In this document: positions 9,493 to 19,753 of the stretch, piece after piece | Layout of the letters: every line of letters begins with the position of its first letter | Numbering within the stretch: the first letter of the stretch is position 1 | Source: Comamonadaceae bacterium | GTDB taxonomy: Bacteria > Pseudomonadota > Gammaproteobacteria > Burkholderiales > Burkholderiaceae_C | DNA length: 64,000 bases | Assembly (NCBI GenBank): GCA_027488735.1 | Contig: JAIYBB010000001.1 | Location: forward strand, 62,001-126,000 | Reading direction: 5' to 3' | The notes under the pieces: generated by a model | The model's database searches: none | What the model was told of the DNA's origin: nothing | The model's input: the letters and a program-made list of their open reading frames with translations, nothing else | Position numbers and translations under genes: made by a program

Positions 9493-9858
9493 TCAAAGTC
9501 TCCAGAGAACCTGAACCGCCCAGCCCAAACATGAGAGCAGCCAGACGATGGTGAAAATATGCAGAGCCAGACGCAAACCCACGGGTTTGATGTAGTCCAT
9601 CCAGATGTCGCGCATGCCAACCCACACGTGGTAGGTGAGGGCCAAAAACACGGTGAAAGTCAGTGCCCGCATCCACTGCGGGTGAAAGATGCCGGCCCAC
9701 AGGTCGTAGCCGATTTCGCCGCTGGAAAAAATGACCTGCGTTAAAACCAAGAAAGTAAACAAAGCCATCAAGGCCGCTGTCAAACGCTGCGCCATCCAGT
9801 CGCGCAGTCCGTAGTGGGCACCTGTGACCAGGCGTTTGGAACCGATTCCGTCACTCAT
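9493..9858 (-). CDS. sdhD: Succinate dehydrogenase membrane anchor subunit
   Basis: Small hydrophobic anchor that, with SdhC, binds heme b and ubiquinone. I take the ATG at 9856-9858 (MSDGIGSKRLVTGAHYG) because AGGAG precedes it by five bases; the longer frame begins with a TTG overlapping the sdhC stop. The 121 residues contain about three membrane helices: LTAALMALFTFLVLTQVIF, ALTFTVFLALTYHVWVGMRD (with a likely heme-ligand His and the conserved RDIWMDYIKP), and LRLALHIFTIVWLLSCLGWA. Typical size and order for the betaproteobacterial operon. Confidence 0.94.
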   Translation of the reverse strand: MSDGIGSKRLVTGAHYGLRDWMAQRLTAALMALFTFLVLTQVIFSSGEIGYDLWAGIFHPQWMRALTFTVFLALTYHVWVGMRDIWMDYIKPVGLRLALHIFTIVWLLSCLGWAVQVLWRL

Positions 9859-9872
9859 GTCTGCTCCTGAAA

Positions 9873-10304
9873 TCAATACAAACCAAATAATTTGGCGCCT
9901 AAGAGCACGGTCAAGCCGATGCTGGCGCTCAAGGTGAAGACGGCGCTGCTGCGGCCGAATTCACGGCTGACCGAATGAGTGGCGTCCATGTACAAGTGGC
10001 GCAAACCGGCGATCAGGTGATGCAGGTAAGCCCAGATCAGCGCCAGCAAGGTCAATTGGATAAACCAACCCGGGTAAATGCCAACGCCTAAGTTCAGGGC
10101 CGATTTGAATTTGGCAAATGAAATTTCCGAGGAAACGGATTTGTCGAATAACCAGATGATGAAGGGCAACAGCACAAACATCAGCGCGCCGCTTGCGCGG
10201 TGCAAGATGGATACCCAACCGGCCGCCGGCAGGCGGTAACTGGGCAAATCTTGGAGGGCATTGATGTTGCGAAATACGGGCCTGGTTTTTGCGGGTTCAG
10301 TCAT
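9873..10304 (-). CDS. sdhC: Succinate dehydrogenase cytochrome b556 subunit
   Basis: First gene of the sdh operon; a 143-residue heme b-binding membrane anchor of complex II. The N-terminal NINALQDLPSYRLPAAGWVS leads to the signature SILHRASGALMF, followed by three membrane segments. The helix IWAYLHHLIAGLRHLYMDATH contains the histidine expected to bind heme. The 130-bp spacer upstream (10305-10434) should hold the operon promoter, but I cannot point to clear -35 and -10 boxes. Confidence 0.95.
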   Translation of the reverse strand: MTEPAKTRPVFRNINALQDLPSYRLPAAGWVSILHRASGALMFVLLPFIIWLFDKSVSSEISFAKFKSALNLGVGIYPGWFIQLTLLALIWAYLHHLIAGLRHLYMDATHSVSREFGRSSAVFTLSASIGLTVLLGAKLFGLY

Positions 10305-10434
10305 GCCTGGGGCTTTCCGGAAAACGGGGCAATAAACCCCAATGGTTCAATGGTGAAAATCATTCTATTGCAATGCACAATAAATCCGAGTCACGCATGT
10401 TTGTGTGGGTCCAAACCTTCATATCGAATACTTT

Positions 10435-11187
10435 TCAATTCAATTCGTTCAGGTAATGCCGGGTATCCGTCAGATAAACACCGATTCGCCATTCCATGGG
10501 GGTGTCTTGGTATGTGAATGCCATGCGCTCAACCTTGAGCAAGGGGGTGTCGCTGGTGACGCGTAAGCATTCGCAAACTTTGGCGGAAGGCAGTACCGCG
10601 CGCAGTCTTTCTTGGGCGCGCACCATGCAAATACCGAAGTCGGACTCAAACATCGCGTACATCGGTCGGGTATCGACATTCAAGCGCTCGGCGGTCAGGC
10701 CTTTGAAGGGGCCGCCGGGCAACCAGATATCTTCAAAAATAGTGGGCACGCCGTCAAAAGACAGCACGCGGCGCACTTGAAACACTTGCTCGCCGGTGCG
10801 CAAACCCAACACCTCAGCCACTGGTTGCGGCGCGCGCAGTTTTTTGCAATCGATGATGTGGCGCTCGGCGGGACCTTGGCTGACCGAGGCAGGGTTGTCG
10901 GGCTTGAGTTTGAGAAAACGAAATTGCACCTGCTGCTCGGCGTGGGTGGCAACAAAAGTGCCTTTGCCTTGCCGACGCACCAGCAAATGTTCTTTGGCCA
11001 GTTCGTCAATCGCTTTGCGTACCGTGCCCTGGCTGACTTTGTAGCGGGCCGCCAGTTCGAATTCGCTCGGAATGGGGTCGCCAGGTTTCCATTCGCCGGC
11101 TTGCAAACTTTGCAGCACCAAGCTTTTGATTTGCTGGTAAAGCGGGCTGAAAGATGCCGATGCAACCACGGTGGAAACCGCAGGCAT
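10435..11187 (-). CDS. GntR-family (HutC/UTRA-type) transcriptional regulator
   Basis: A 250-residue regulator with a GntR winged helix at about residues 12-80 (PLYQQIKSLVLQSLQAGEW, then PSEFELAARYKVSQGTVRKA and RRQGKGTFVATHAE) and a C-terminal UTRA ligand-binding domain (VFQVRRVLSFDGVPTIFEDI to MEWRIGVYLTDTRHYLNELN). Start uncertain: ATG 11187 gives the N-terminus expected for close families, while TTG 11226 and GTG 11220 are in frame upstream. None has a clear ribosome-binding site. It sits between the sdh operon and the divergent mdh operon, which suggests it controls TCA genes on one or both sides. The ligand is unknown, perhaps a dicarboxylate. Confidence 0.86.
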   Translation of the reverse strand: MPAVSTVVASASFSPLYQQIKSLVLQSLQAGEWKPGDPIPSEFELAARYKVSQGTVRKAIDELAKEHLLVRRQGKGTFVATHAEQQVQFRFLKLKPDNPASVSQGPAERHIIDCKKLRAPQPVAEVLGLRTGEQVFQVRRVLSFDGVPTIFEDIWLPGGPFKGLTAERLNVDTRPMYAMFESDFGICMVRAQERLRAVLPSAKVCECLRVTSDTPLLKVERMAFTYQDTPMEWRIGVYLTDTRHYLNELN

Positions 11188-11260
11188 GGCTGTATTTTCA
11201 GGCAATGTGGAGATGTTCACGGGCAATCAGTCAGGCGCAGGTAAAGGTTTAAACGCTATC

Positions 11261-11285
11261 ATATCTTCTATAAGACATAGGTCTT
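11261..11285. promoter_or_regulatory. Candidate operator in the GntR regulator-mdh spacer
   Basis: Two overlapping inverted repeats lie here: TATCTT-ctat-AAGACA (imperfect, 11262-11277) and AAGAC-atag-GTCTT (exact arms, 11272-11285). The position in the divergent spacer suits binding by the adjacent GntR protein; function is inferred. Confidence 0.4.
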
Positions 11286-11348
11286 GTGAATTTTTTGGCA
11301 ATCCGGCCAGCCCGGCTTTATTCTTTTGTTCAATTTCGGAGAATTTTC

Positions 11349-12335
11349 ATGAGTAAAAAACCCGTTCGCGTAGCCGTTACCGGTGCCGCAGGTCAAATCG
11401 GCTATGCCTTGTTGTTCCGTATCGCCTCTGGCGAAATGCTGGGCAAAGACCAGCCGGTCATTCTTCAATTGCTGGAAATCCCCGACGAAAAAGCCCAAAA
11501 AGCGCTCAAGGGCGTGATGATGGAACTCGAAGATTGCGCCTTCCCGCTGCTGGCCGGCATGGAAGCCCACGCTGACCCGATGACTGCTTTTAAGGACACC
11601 GACTACGCTTTGTTGGTCGGTTCACGTCCACGCGGCCCCGGCATGGAGCGTGCCGAGTTGTTGTCCATCAACGGCGCTATCTTCACGGCCCAAGGCAAAG
11701 CATTGAACGCCGTCGCTTCACGCAATGTCAAAGTGTTGGTGGTCGGCAACCCCGCCAACACCAATGCTTACATCGCCATGAAATCCGCGCCTGATTTAAA
11801 GCCTGGCAACTTCACCGCCATGCTGCGTTTGGACCACAACCGCGCTGCGTCTCAGTTGGCCGCCAAGACTGGCAAAGCCGTCGCTGAAATTGAAAAACTC
11901 TGCGTCTGGGGCAACCATTCACCCACTATGTACGCCGACTACCGTTTCGCCACCATTGGCGGCGCGTCAGTCAAAGACATGATCAACGACCAAGAATGGA
12001 ACGCGAATGTGTTCTTGCCTACTGTGGGCAAGCGCGGCGCGGCCATCATTGAAGCGCGTGGTTTGTCTTCTGCGGCTTCTGCTGCGAATGCCGCCATCGA
12101 CCACATGCGCGACTGGGCGCTGGGCACGCACGGCAAATGGGTGACCATGGGCATTCCTTCTCAAGGCTGGTATGGCATTCCCAAAGACGTGATGTTCGGT
12201 TTCCCCGTCACCTGCGAAAACGGCGAATACAAAGTCGTCGAAGGTTTGGCTATCGATGCGTTCAGCCAGACTTGCATAGACAAAACTTTGAAAGAGCTGA
12301 CGGACGAACAAGCCGGTGTGGCTCATCTGCTGTAA
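11349..12335 (+). CDS. mdh: Malate dehydrogenase (NAD-dependent)
   Basis: Oxidises malate to oxaloacetate in the TCA cycle. The start is the ATG at 11349 ([20 protein letters not shown]), preceded by GGAG; an in-frame upstream ATG at 11286 lacks support. The 328-residue protein belongs to the MDH subfamily related to cytosolic eukaryotic enzymes. Visible motifs are the NAD-binding [19 protein letters not shown], the substrate loop [13 protein letters not shown], the [12 protein letters not shown] stretch, [13 protein letters not shown], and the catalytic His in [14 protein letters not shown]. It heads the mdh-CoA lyase-acnB transcription unit and is divergent from the GntR regulator. Confidence 0.98.
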   Translation: MSKKPVRVAVTGAAGQIGYALLFRIASGEMLGKDQPVILQLLEIPDEKAQKALKGVMMELEDCAFPLLAGMEAHADPMTAFKDTDYALLVGSRPRGPGMERAELLSINGAIFTAQGKALNAVASRNVKVLVVGNPANTNAYIAMKSAPDLKPGNFTAMLRLDHNRAASQLAAKTGKAVAEIEKLCVWGNHSPTMYADYRFATIGGASVKDMINDQEWNANVFLPTVGKRGAAIIEARGLSSAASAANAAIDHMRDWALGTHGKWVTMGIPSQGWYGIPKDVMFGFPVTCENGEYKVVEGLAIDAFSQTCIDKTLKELTDEQAGVAHLL

Positions 12336-12355
12336 AGCTGTTTGAGTCTGTCGCT

Positions 12356-13354
12356 TTGAACACCACTGGCAAGCCGATTCAACACCCGCGCGATGTGCTG
12401 CAAGGCGCACAAGCGGGTGCGGTGGTGTTGCCGGTCTGCGATCACTACAGCGGTGTCGAAGCGCGCATGCGCAAAAGCCTGCAATTGCAAGCCGAGATGC
12501 AGCAAGAGTTTGGCGTGTGCGTGTTCGATGTCACTTTGGATTGCGAAGACGGCGCGCCTGTAGGCGGTGAAGCAGAACACGCCGCGTTGGTGACCGAGCT
12601 TGCGTTGAGCGCCGCTGCGAATGCGCGCGTCGCAGTGCGTGTGCACCCGGTGGATCACGCGGCTTTTCATGGAGACATTGCAAGCATCGTCGGCAAAGCG
12701 GGACATCGTTTGTGTCATGTCATGCTGCCCAAAGTGGAAACCGTGGCCGACATTGAACACGCGGTACGCGCCATCGACCAAGCCGGTGCGCCTGCACTGG
12801 CGGTGCATGCGCTGATCGAGTCTGCGGCGGCGGTGCACCGTGCGTTTGACATCGCCGCGCATCCGCGTTTGCAATCGCTGAGTTTTGGTTTGATGGATTT
12901 TGTATCCGCGCATGCGGGTGCGATTCCCGCGCACGGCATGGGCGCACAAGGGCAATTCAGCCATCCGCTGGTGTTGCGCGCCAAGATGGACATCGCCAGC
13001 GCGTGTCATGCGCACAGCAAAGTGCCTTCGCATTGTGTGGTCACTGAATTCAACGACACTCAGGCCATGGAAAACGCCGCGCGCAGAGCATCCCAAGAGC
13101 TGGGTTACACGCGCATGTGGAGCATTCACCCCGCGCAAATCAGGCCGATATTGGCGGCCATGGCGCCGGACGACAAAGACATTGAAAAAGCGTGTGCTGT
13201 TTTGCTGGCGGCACAACATGCTGAGTGGGCACCCATCAGTCACGCCGGGCAATTGCACGACCGCGCGAGTTACCGTTTTTTCTGGCAGTTGCTGCAACGC
13301 GCGCAAGCCACGGGGCGCAAGCTGCCGGTTGAAGCGCAAAGTTTTTTTGCGTGA
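12356..13354 (+). CDS. CoA ester lyase of the HpcH/HpaI (citrate lyase beta-like) family
   Basis: A 332-residue aldolase-type lyase related to citrate lyase beta subunit and malyl-CoA lyase, which cleaves or forms C-C bonds next to a CoA thioester. Motifs are [13 protein letters not shown] (metal-binding Glu/Asp region) near residue 55, [15 protein letters not shown] near 125, [16 protein letters not shown] near 150, and [17 protein letters not shown] near 175. No ATG fits the conserved N-terminus. I use TTG 12356 ([15 protein letters not shown]), 20 bp after the mdh stop; this start is tentative. Its position between mdh and acnB suggests a role near the TCA or glyoxylate metabolism. The substrate is not evident. 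Confidence 0.82.
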   Translation: MNTTGKPIQHPRDVLQGAQAGAVVLPVCDHYSGVEARMRKSLQLQAEMQQEFGVCVFDVTLDCEDGAPVGGEAEHAALVTELALSAAANARVAVRVHPVDHAAFHGDIASIVGKAGHRLCHVMLPKVETVADIEHAVRAIDQAGAPALAVHALIESAAAVHRAFDIAAHPRLQSLSFGLMDFVSAHAGAIPAHGMGAQGQFSHPLVLRAKMDIASACHAHSKVPSHCVVTEFNDTQAMENAARRASQELGYTRMWSIHPAQIRPILAAMAPDDKDIEKACAVLLAAQHAEWAPISHAGQLHDRASYRFFWQLLQRAQATGRKLPVEAQSFFA

Positions 13355-13400
13355 AGCGCGTGTGGCGTTTCACGAACTGTTTTATCTTGAGGAGATCACC

Positions 13401-15992
13401 ATGTTGAAAGCTTACCGAGACCATGTGGCCGAACGCGCCGCTTTGGGCATTCCACCCCTGCCATTGGACGCCAAGCAAACCGCTGAATTGATTGAACTGA
13501 TCAAAGCGCCACCCGCTGGCGAAGACGCTTTTCTGATGGACTTGCTGACCCACCGCGTGCCCCCCGGCGTGGACGATGCCGCCAAAGTGAAGGCCTCGTT
13601 TTTAGCGGCTGTGGCGCATGGTGAATTGAAAGTAGGTTTGGTCTCGAAGGCCAAGGCGACCGAGTTGCTGGGCACCATGGTGGGCGGCTACAACGTACAC
13701 CCGCTGATCGAATTGCTGGATGACGCTGAAGTCGCCGGTGTGGCCGCCAACGCGCTGAAGAAAACCTTGTTGATGTTCGACTTCTTCAACGACGTGGCCG
13801 ACAAAGCCAAAGCCGGTAACGCCAAAGCCAAAGAAGTGATGCAAAGCTGGGCGGATGCCGAGTGGTTCACCAGCCGCCACGAAGTGGACAAAAAAATAAC
13901 GGTCACTGTGTTCAAGGTGCCCGGCGAAACCAACACCGACGATTTGTCACCCGCGCCTGACGCTTGGAGCCGCCCCGACATTCCCTTGCACTATTTGGCG
14001 ATGTTGAAAAACACCCGCCCGGGCGCGGCCTTCAAGCCCGAGGAAGACGGCAAACGCGGCCCTATGCAATTCGTTGAAGACCTGAAGAAAAAAGGCCATT
14101 TGGTGGCGTATGTGGGCGATGTGGTGGGCACTGGTTCCAGCCGCAAGTCCGCTACCAACAGCGTGATTTGGGCTACCGGCCAAGACATTCCTTTCGTGCC
14201 GAACAAGCGTTTCGGTGGTGTCACTTTGGGCGGCAAGATCGCGCCCATCTTCTTCAACACGCAAGAAGATTCTGGTGCTTTGCCGATTGAAGTGGATGTG
14301 ACGAAGCTGGAGATGGGCGACGTCATCGACATCCTGCCTTACGACGGCAAGATCACCAAGAACGGGGCCACCGTGGCCGAGTTCAAATTGAAAAGCGATG
14401 TGTTGTTTGATGAAGTGCGCGCCGGTGGCCGTATCAACCTCATCATCGGGCGTTCACTCACCGCCAAAGCGCGCGAGTTTTTAGGCTTGCCTGCGTCTAC
14501 CGTGTTCCGTTTGCCGACAGTGCCCGCCACCACCAAAGCCGGTTTCACGCTGGCGCAAAAAATGGTGGGTCGCGCGGTTGGTTTGCCTGAAGGCCAAGGC
14601 GTGCGCCCCGGCACTTACTGCGAACCCAGAATGACCACGGTCGGCTCGCAAGACACCACCGGCCCCATGACCCGCGACGAGTTGAAAGACTTGGCCTGCT
14701 TGGGTTTCAGCGCCGACATGGTGATGCAGTCTTTCTGCCACACCGCGGCTTACCCCAAGTCGGTGGACGTGAAGACACACCGCGAATTGCCAGCCTTCAT
14801 CAGTAACCGTGGCGGCGTGGCGCTGCGCCCCGGCGACGGCGTGATTCACTCTTGGCTCAACCGTTTGCTGTTGCCTGACACCGTGGGCACCGGCGGCGAT
14901 TCGCACACGCGTTTCCCCATCGGCATTTCATTCCCCGCAGGTTCGGGCTTGGTGGCCTTTGGTGCGGCCACGGGCGTGATGCCTTTGGACATGCCCGAGT
15001 CGGTGTTGGTGCGTTTCAAAGGTGAAATGCAACCCGGCGTCACCTTGCGTGACCTGGTGCACGCCATTCCGCTGTACGGCATCAAAAAGGGTTTGTTGAC
15101 CGTGGCCAAGGCCGGCAAGATCAACGAGTTCTCGGGTCGCATTTTGGAAATCGAAGGCCTGCCGAATTTGAAAGTCGAGCAAGCGTTCGAGTTGTCAGAT
15201 GCGTCTGCCGAGCGCTCCGCAGCGGGTTGCACCATCAAGCTGAACCAAGAGCCGATCATCGAGTACCTGAACTCGAACGTGGTGTTGATGAAAAACATGA
15301 TTGCCGACGGCTACGCCGACGCCCGCACGCTGGCGCGCCGCATCGAAAAAGTGGAGGCATGGCTTGCCAAGCCCGAGCTGCTCGAGGCCGACAAAGACGC
15401 CGAGTACGCGCATGTCATTGAGATTGACATGAACGAGATCAAAGAGCCTATCCTGTGCTGCCCGAACGACCCCGACGACGCGAAGTTTTTGTCCGAGGTG
15501 GCCGGCACCAAGATTGATGAAGCCTTCATCGGTTCGTGCATGACCAACATCGGCCACTTTCGCGCAGCAGCCAAGTTGCTCGGCGGCCAGCGCGATATTC
15601 CTGTGAAGTTGTGGGTGGCACCGCCCACCAAAATGGACGAGAGCGAACTCATCAAAGAAGGCCATTACGCCGCGTTTGGCACGGCAGGTGCGCGCACTGA
15701 AATGCCTGGTTGCTCGCTGTGCATGGGCAACCAAGCCCAAGTGCGCGAAGGCGCGACCGTGGTGTCCACCAGCACGCGTAACTTCCCCAACCGTTTGGGC
15801 AAAAACACCAACGTGTTTTTGGCCAGCGCCGAATTGGCAGCCATTGCGTCCAAGCTAGGCCATATTCCCACCGTGGCCGAGTACCACGAAGCCATGGGCA
15901 TCGTGAACAAAGACGGCGCGGCTATCTATAAGTACTTGAACTTCAACCAGATTGACGAGTATGTGGAGAACGCGAAGGGCGTGACTGCCTGA
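13401..15992 (+). CDS. acnB: Aconitate hydratase B
   Basis: Isomerises citrate to isocitrate and may also process 2-methylisocitrate. The 863-residue length and domain order are those of AcnB: an N-terminal HEAT-like helical domain, then the swivel domain with [19 protein letters not shown] near residue 240, then the catalytic domains. The three [4Fe-4S] cysteines are in [14 protein letters not shown] and [12 protein letters not shown]. The ATG at 13401 follows GAGGAG by seven bases. It is the last gene of the mdh operon and is followed by a hairpin terminator. The long frame extending upstream to 12900 only shadows the lyase gene. Confidence 0.98.
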   Translation: MLKAYRDHVAERAALGIPPLPLDAKQTAELIELIKAPPAGEDAFLMDLLTHRVPPGVDDAAKVKASFLAAVAHGELKVGLVSKAKATELLGTMVGGYNVHPLIELLDDAEVAGVAANALKKTLLMFDFFNDVADKAKAGNAKAKEVMQSWADAEWFTSRHEVDKKITVTVFKVPGETNTDDLSPAPDAWSRPDIPLHYLAMLKNTRPGAAFKPEEDGKRGPMQFVEDLKKKGHLVAYVGDVVGTGSSRKSATNSVIWATGQDIPFVPNKRFGGVTLGGKIAPIFFNTQEDSGALPIEVDVTKLEMGDVIDILPYDGKITKNGATVAEFKLKSDVLFDEVRAGGRINLIIGRSLTAKAREFLGLPASTVFRLPTVPATTKAGFTLAQKMVGRAVGLPEGQGVRPGTYCEPRMTTVGSQDTTGPMTRDELKDLACLGFSADMVMQSFCHTAAYPKSVDVKTHRELPAFISNRGGVALRPGDGVIHSWLNRLLLPDTVGTGGDSHTRFPIGISFPAGSGLVAFGAATGVMPLDMPESVLVRFKGEMQPGVTLRDLVHAIPLYGIKKGLLTVAKAGKINEFSGRILEIEGLPNLKVEQAFELSDASAERSAAGCTIKLNQEPIIEYLNSNVVLMKNMIADGYADARTLARRIEKVEAWLAKPELLEADKDAEYAHVIEIDMNEIKEPILCCPNDPDDAKFLSEVAGTKIDEAFIGSCMTNIGHFRAAAKLLGGQRDIPVKLWVAPPTKMDESELIKEGHYAAFGTAGARTEMPGCSLCMGNQAQVREGATVVSTSTRNFPNRLGKNTNVFLASAELAAIASKLGHIPTVAEYHEAMGIVNKDGAAIYKYLNFNQIDEYVENAKGVTA

Positions 15993-16016
15993 GTAGCGGA
16001 TCTCTTTAGTTAAAGC

Positions 16017-16049
16017 AACGGCCCCGGGAGTGATTCCGGAGCCGTTTTG
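16017..16049 (+). terminator. Rho-independent terminator of the mdh-acnB operon
   Basis: AACGGC (16017-16022) pairs with GCCGTT (16041-16046), with CCGG/CCGG pairing inside it, and a short T run follows. It starts about 25 bp after the acnB stop. Confidence 0.75.
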
Positions 16050-16145
16050 CTTGGGCGGGTCAGCGGCCTGTTAGCTGGCACTTCATCTCGTCAATGCTCA
16101 CTATCTACTGCACCTGCGCACCACTTGGTTTGAACGCAAGCTGGG

Positions 16146-16202
16146 TTAGTGCTTCATATTCAAGTTGTAGAGGCAGGCGATGCGGATCAAGGTGGTGTTC
16201 AT
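16146..16202 (-). CDS. Possible 18-residue small protein downstream of guaC
   Basis: A tiny minus-strand frame, MNTTLIRIACLYNLNMKH, starts at ATG 16200-16202 with GGGGAG seven bases upstream. It lies 40 bp past the guaC stop in an otherwise empty spacer. I do not recognise it. The good ribosome-binding site is the only support, and it may equally be the remnant of a longer gene. Confidence 0.25.
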   Translation of the reverse strand: MNTTLIRIACLYNLNMKH

Positions 16203-16241
16203 AGCTAAGTCTCCCCAATGAATAGATAAGAGCTAAATGTT

Positions 16242-17219
16242 TCACATCAACAAATGCTCTCCGTCATTCGCGCCACCCAAAATCACGTAATTGACTTTGC
16301 GTATGTCCATCAACCGCGTGCCGCCTGCGTAAGAAATAGAGCTTTGCAAATCTTCTTGCATCTCGCGCAGCGTGTCTTTCAACTGGCCTTTGATCGGCTC
16401 CAAAATGCGCTTGCCTTCCACGTGTTTGTATTCGCCTTTGTTGAAGTCTGAGGCTGAGCCGTAATATTCTTTGAACAAGCGCCCGTCGACTTCCACCGTT
16501 TGACCGGGTGACTCTTCATGGCCTGCCAACATGGAGCCGATCATCACCATGGATGCGCCGAACCGAATGCTTTTGGCGATGTCGCCGTGTTCACGAATGC
16601 CGCCGTCTGCAATGATGGGCTTGGTGGCCACGCGAGCGCACCACTTGAGCGCTGAGAGTTGCCAGCCGCCAGTGCCGAAACCTGTTTTGAGTTTGGTAAT
16701 GCAGACCTTGCCCGGACCGATGCCGACCTTGGTCGCGTCCGCGCCCCAGGTTTCCAAATCGATCACCGCCTCGGGCGTGCCCACGTTGCCTGCGATGATG
16801 AACGCATCCGGCAAATGTTCTTTCAAATGCATGATCATGCGGTGCACGTTGTCTGAATGACCGTGCGCGATGTCGATGGTGATGTAGTCGGGGCAGAGTC
16901 CCTCGGCGCGCCAAGCGGCCACGGTGTCGTAATCGGCTTGTTTCACGCCCAGTGAAACGGATGCATACATGCCCTTCGCTTTGCAGTCGCGCACAAACTT
17001 CAGGTTGTCCAGATCAAACCGGTGCATCACATAAAAATAACCGTTGGTGGCCAGCCATTCGCAAATGCTTTCGTTCACCACGGTTTTCATATTCGCGGGA
17101 ACCACGGGGAGGCGGAATGTGTGTTTGCCTAAAGTGACGCCGGTGTCGCATTCAGCGCGGCTTTGAACACGGCATTTGCGCGGCAGTAAAAGAATATTGT
17201 CGTAATCAAAAATTTCCAT
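16242..17219 (-). CDS. guaC: GMP reductase
   Basis: Reductively deaminates GMP to IMP with NADPH, in purine salvage. The 325-residue protein begins [16 protein letters not shown] and carries the IMPDH/GMPR barrel signatures: [34 protein letters not shown], the catalytic Cys loop [12 protein letters not shown], and [17 protein letters not shown]. There is no CBS pair, which separates it from IMP dehydrogenase. The size fits the bacterial GuaC2 type. A small hairpin, CCGGTT/AACCGG, lies in its leader near 17260-17277. Transcribed alone, divergent from uvrD. Confidence 0.95.
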   Translation of the reverse strand: MEIFDYDNILLLPRKCRVQSRAECDTGVTLGKHTFRLPVVPANMKTVVNESICEWLATNGYFYVMHRFDLDNLKFVRDCKAKGMYASVSLGVKQADYDTVAAWRAEGLCPDYITIDIAHGHSDNVHRMIMHLKEHLPDAFIIAGNVGTPEAVIDLETWGADATKVGIGPGKVCITKLKTGFGTGGWQLSALKWCARVATKPIIADGGIREHGDIAKSIRFGASMVMIGSMLAGHEESPGQTVEVDGRLFKEYYGSASDFNKGEYKHVEGKRILEPIKGQLKDTLREMQEDLQSSISYAGGTRLMDIRKVNYVILGGANDGEHLLM

Positions 17220-17352
17220 GAACCAGGCTCCAAAAATAAAACAAGGAGAGCGCTTGGCTTGGCCGGTTCGTTAACCGGACGCAAGAATCTTGGGCCCGGT
17301 GATTGATTCTACGCACCTTGGCAGACCGTCTTGACTGCCTACAATCGACCAC

Positions 17353-19749
17353 ATGTCCTCACCTATCAGCACGAACTCCGTGCCAGACTTTGCACTGCAA
17401 TCCCCTTTGTTACAAGGCCTCAACCCCGAACAGCAAGCGGCAGTGGGTTTGCCAGCGCATCATGCGCTGATATTGGCTGGCGCCGGTTCGGGCAAAACGC
17501 GTGTGCTCACCACGCGCATCGCTTGGTTGCTGCAAACCCGCCAAGTAGCGCCCGGTGGTTTGATGGCGGTGACCTTCACCAACAAAGCGGCCAAAGAAAT
17601 GCTGACGCGTTTGAGCGCCATGTTGCCGGTGAACGTGCGCGGCATGTGGATTGGCACGTTCCACGGCTTGTGCAACCGTTTTTTGCGGGCGCATTGGAAG
17701 CTGGCGAATCTGCCTCAGGCATTTCAAATTTTGGACACGCAAGACCAGTTGTCTGCCGTCAAGCGTTTGCTCAAGCAATTCAATATCGATGATGAACGCT
17801 TTCCGCCCAAGCAAGTGCAATGGTTTATAGCCGGTTGCAAAGAAGAAGGCCTGCGACCCAAAGACGTGGTGGTGCGGGACCCCGAAACCCGCCAAAAAGT
17901 TGAGCTCTACCAGTTGTACGAAGACCAGTGTCAGCGCGAAGGCGTGGTGGACTTCAGTGAATTGATGCTGCGCAGTTATGAATTGCTGCGCGACAACGAT
18001 GCGTTGCGCGAGCATTACCGCGAACGCTTCAAACATATTTTGATTGACGAGTTTCAAGACACCAACAAGCTGCAATACGCGTGGATCAAATTGCTTTGCG
18101 GCGCGCACACTGCCGTGTTGGCTGTCGGGGACGATGACCAAAGCATTTACGCGTTTCGCGGTGCGCGTGTGGGCAATATGGCAGATTTTGTGCGTGAATT
18201 TGAGGTGCAGCACCAAATCAAACTCGAGCAAAACTACCGTAGCCACAGCCATATTTTGGATACGGCCAACGAGCTGATCAAACACAACAAAACCCGGCTT
18301 GGAAAAAACCTGCACACCACGCAAGGCGCGGGTGAACCAGTGCGGGTGATGGAGTCGCCTGGCGATTTGGCAGAAGCGAATTGGATGGTGGAAGAGATCA
18401 AACAGTTGTTGCGCGACGGGCTCAATGGCGACGGCGCCTCCGGCGTAGCCAAGCGCAGCGAAGTGGCGGTGCTCTACCGCAGCAACGCACAAAGTCGAGT
18501 GATTGAAACTGCTTTGTTCAACGCGGCCATGCCTTACCGTGTGTATGGCGGCTTACGTTTTTTCGAGCGCGCTGAAATCAAACACGCGTTGGCGTATTTG
18601 CGTTTGCTCGAGAACCCGCGCGACGACACCAGTTTCATGCGCGTGGTCAATTTCCCGCCGCGTGGCATTGGTGCACGCAGCATCGAGCAATTGCAGGACG
18701 CGGCCCGCGCCAGCGGTTGCGCTTTGCACGATGCGGTCAGCAGCATCGGTGGCAAAGCCGGTGCGAACATTTCCGCGTTTGTCGCCAAGCTCGATGTGTT
18801 GCGCGAGCAAACCCAGGGCCAGACATTGCGGCAAATCATTGAAATGGTGTTAGACCACAGCCAGTTGATCGAGCATTACCAAACTGAGCGCGAGGGCGCG
18901 GACCGGGTGGAGAACTTGCAAGAGTTGGTCAACGCCGCCGAGAGTTTTGTCACGCAAGAAGGTTTTGGCAAAGACGCGGTGGCCTTGCCGGTGGATGAGG
19001 CTTTGCAAAGCCAAGCCGACTTTGCCGCTTCGCAAGCAGCGGCTGGCGGCGCGCCACTGCAGCCGGACACAGACACGGGTGAAACCTTGTCGCCGCTGGC
19101 GGCATTTCTCAGTCACGCGGCTTTGGAAGCGGGGGACAACCAAGCGCAAGCGGGCCAGGACGCAGTGCAACTCATGACGGTGCACGCAGCCAAAGGTTTG
19201 GAGTTTGATTGCGTGTTTATCACCGGCTTGGAAGAAGGTTTGTTTCCGCATGAAAACGCCATGAGCGATTTCGAAGGCTTGGAAGAAGAACGCCGTTTGA
19301 TGTATGTGGCCATCACGCGTGCGCGCAAGCGCTTGTACCTGAGCCATTCACAAACTCGCATGTTGCACGGACAAACCCGCTACAACATCAAGAGCCGGTT
19401 CTTTGATGAAATGCCCGAACACACCTTGAAATGGTTGACACCGAAAACCGGTTTGCAAGCACCTCAGATGTGGGGCAGCCGACCGGCTGGCTTTGGCAAC
19501 AACGATTCAGGCCGCGCTGGTTTTTTCACACCGACGCCGCCCTCTATTCCGCAGCGTGCCAACCCGGCGACAGCCAGCGGGCCCAACGCTTGGGTGCGTA
19601 GCGGTTTGCAAGTGTTTCACACCAAGTTCGGCGAAGGCACGGTGGTTTCCATGGAAGGCATCGGCGACGATGCACGCGCGCAAGTGAAGTTCAATCGACA
19701 TGGCGTGAAATGGCTGGCGCTTTCGGTGGCCAAATTGACGCCGGTGTGA
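17353..19749 (+). CDS. uvrD: UvrD-type superfamily I DNA helicase
   Basis: A 798-residue 3'-5' helicase of the UvrD/Rep/PcrA group, acting in nucleotide excision and mismatch repair. All helicase motifs are present: LNPEQQAAV (Q motif), AGAGSGKTRVL (Walker A), TFTNKAAKEM, IGTFHGLCNRFLR, ILIDEFQDTN (Walker B), VGDDDQSIYAFRGA, LEQNYRS, MTVHAAKGLEFD and VAITRARKRLYL. The C-terminal 60 residues (VFHTKFGEGTVVSMEG onwards) form the small Tudor-like domain of UvrD/PcrA. No clear ribosome-binding site precedes the ATG. It converges with the next gene, with only four bases between them. Confidence 0.94.
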   Translation: MSSPISTNSVPDFALQSPLLQGLNPEQQAAVGLPAHHALILAGAGSGKTRVLTTRIAWLLQTRQVAPGGLMAVTFTNKAAKEMLTRLSAMLPVNVRGMWIGTFHGLCNRFLRAHWKLANLPQAFQILDTQDQLSAVKRLLKQFNIDDERFPPKQVQWFIAGCKEEGLRPKDVVVRDPETRQKVELYQLYEDQCQREGVVDFSELMLRSYELLRDNDALREHYRERFKHILIDEFQDTNKLQYAWIKLLCGAHTAVLAVGDDDQSIYAFRGARVGNMADFVREFEVQHQIKLEQNYRSHSHILDTANELIKHNKTRLGKNLHTTQGAGEPVRVMESPGDLAEANWMVEEIKQLLRDGLNGDGASGVAKRSEVAVLYRSNAQSRVIETALFNAAMPYRVYGGLRFFERAEIKHALAYLRLLENPRDDTSFMRVVNFPPRGIGARSIEQLQDAARASGCALHDAVSSIGGKAGANISAFVAKLDVLREQTQGQTLRQIIEMVLDHSQLIEHYQTEREGADRVENLQELVNAAESFVTQEGFGKDAVALPVDEALQSQADFAASQAAAGGAPLQPDTDTGETLSPLAAFLSHAALEAGDNQAQAGQDAVQLMTVHAAKGLEFDCVFITGLEEGLFPHENAMSDFEGLEEERRLMYVAITRARKRLYLSHSQTRMLHGQTRYNIKSRFFDEMPEHTLKWLTPKTGLQAPQMWGSRPAGFGNNDSGRAGFFTPTPPSIPQRANPATASGPNAWVRSGLQVFHTKFGEGTVVSMEGIGDDARAQVKFNRHGVKWLALSVAKLTPV

Positions 19750-19753
19750 TGCC

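Noticed and set aside
12323..13339. Minus-strand frame of 338 codons opposite the CoA ester lyase
   Set aside because: The plus-strand lyase is well conserved; the antisense frame has no motif and an Arg/His-rich shadow composition.
12900..13400. Upstream extension of the acnB frame to 12900
   Set aside because: That part is the out-of-frame shadow of the lyase gene; a strong ribosome-binding site and the conserved AcnB N-terminus place the start at 13401.
17410..18492. Minus-strand frame of 360 codons inside uvrD
   Set aside because: It lies opposite the helicase motifs of uvrD; the composition is that of a shadow frame in a GC-rich gene.
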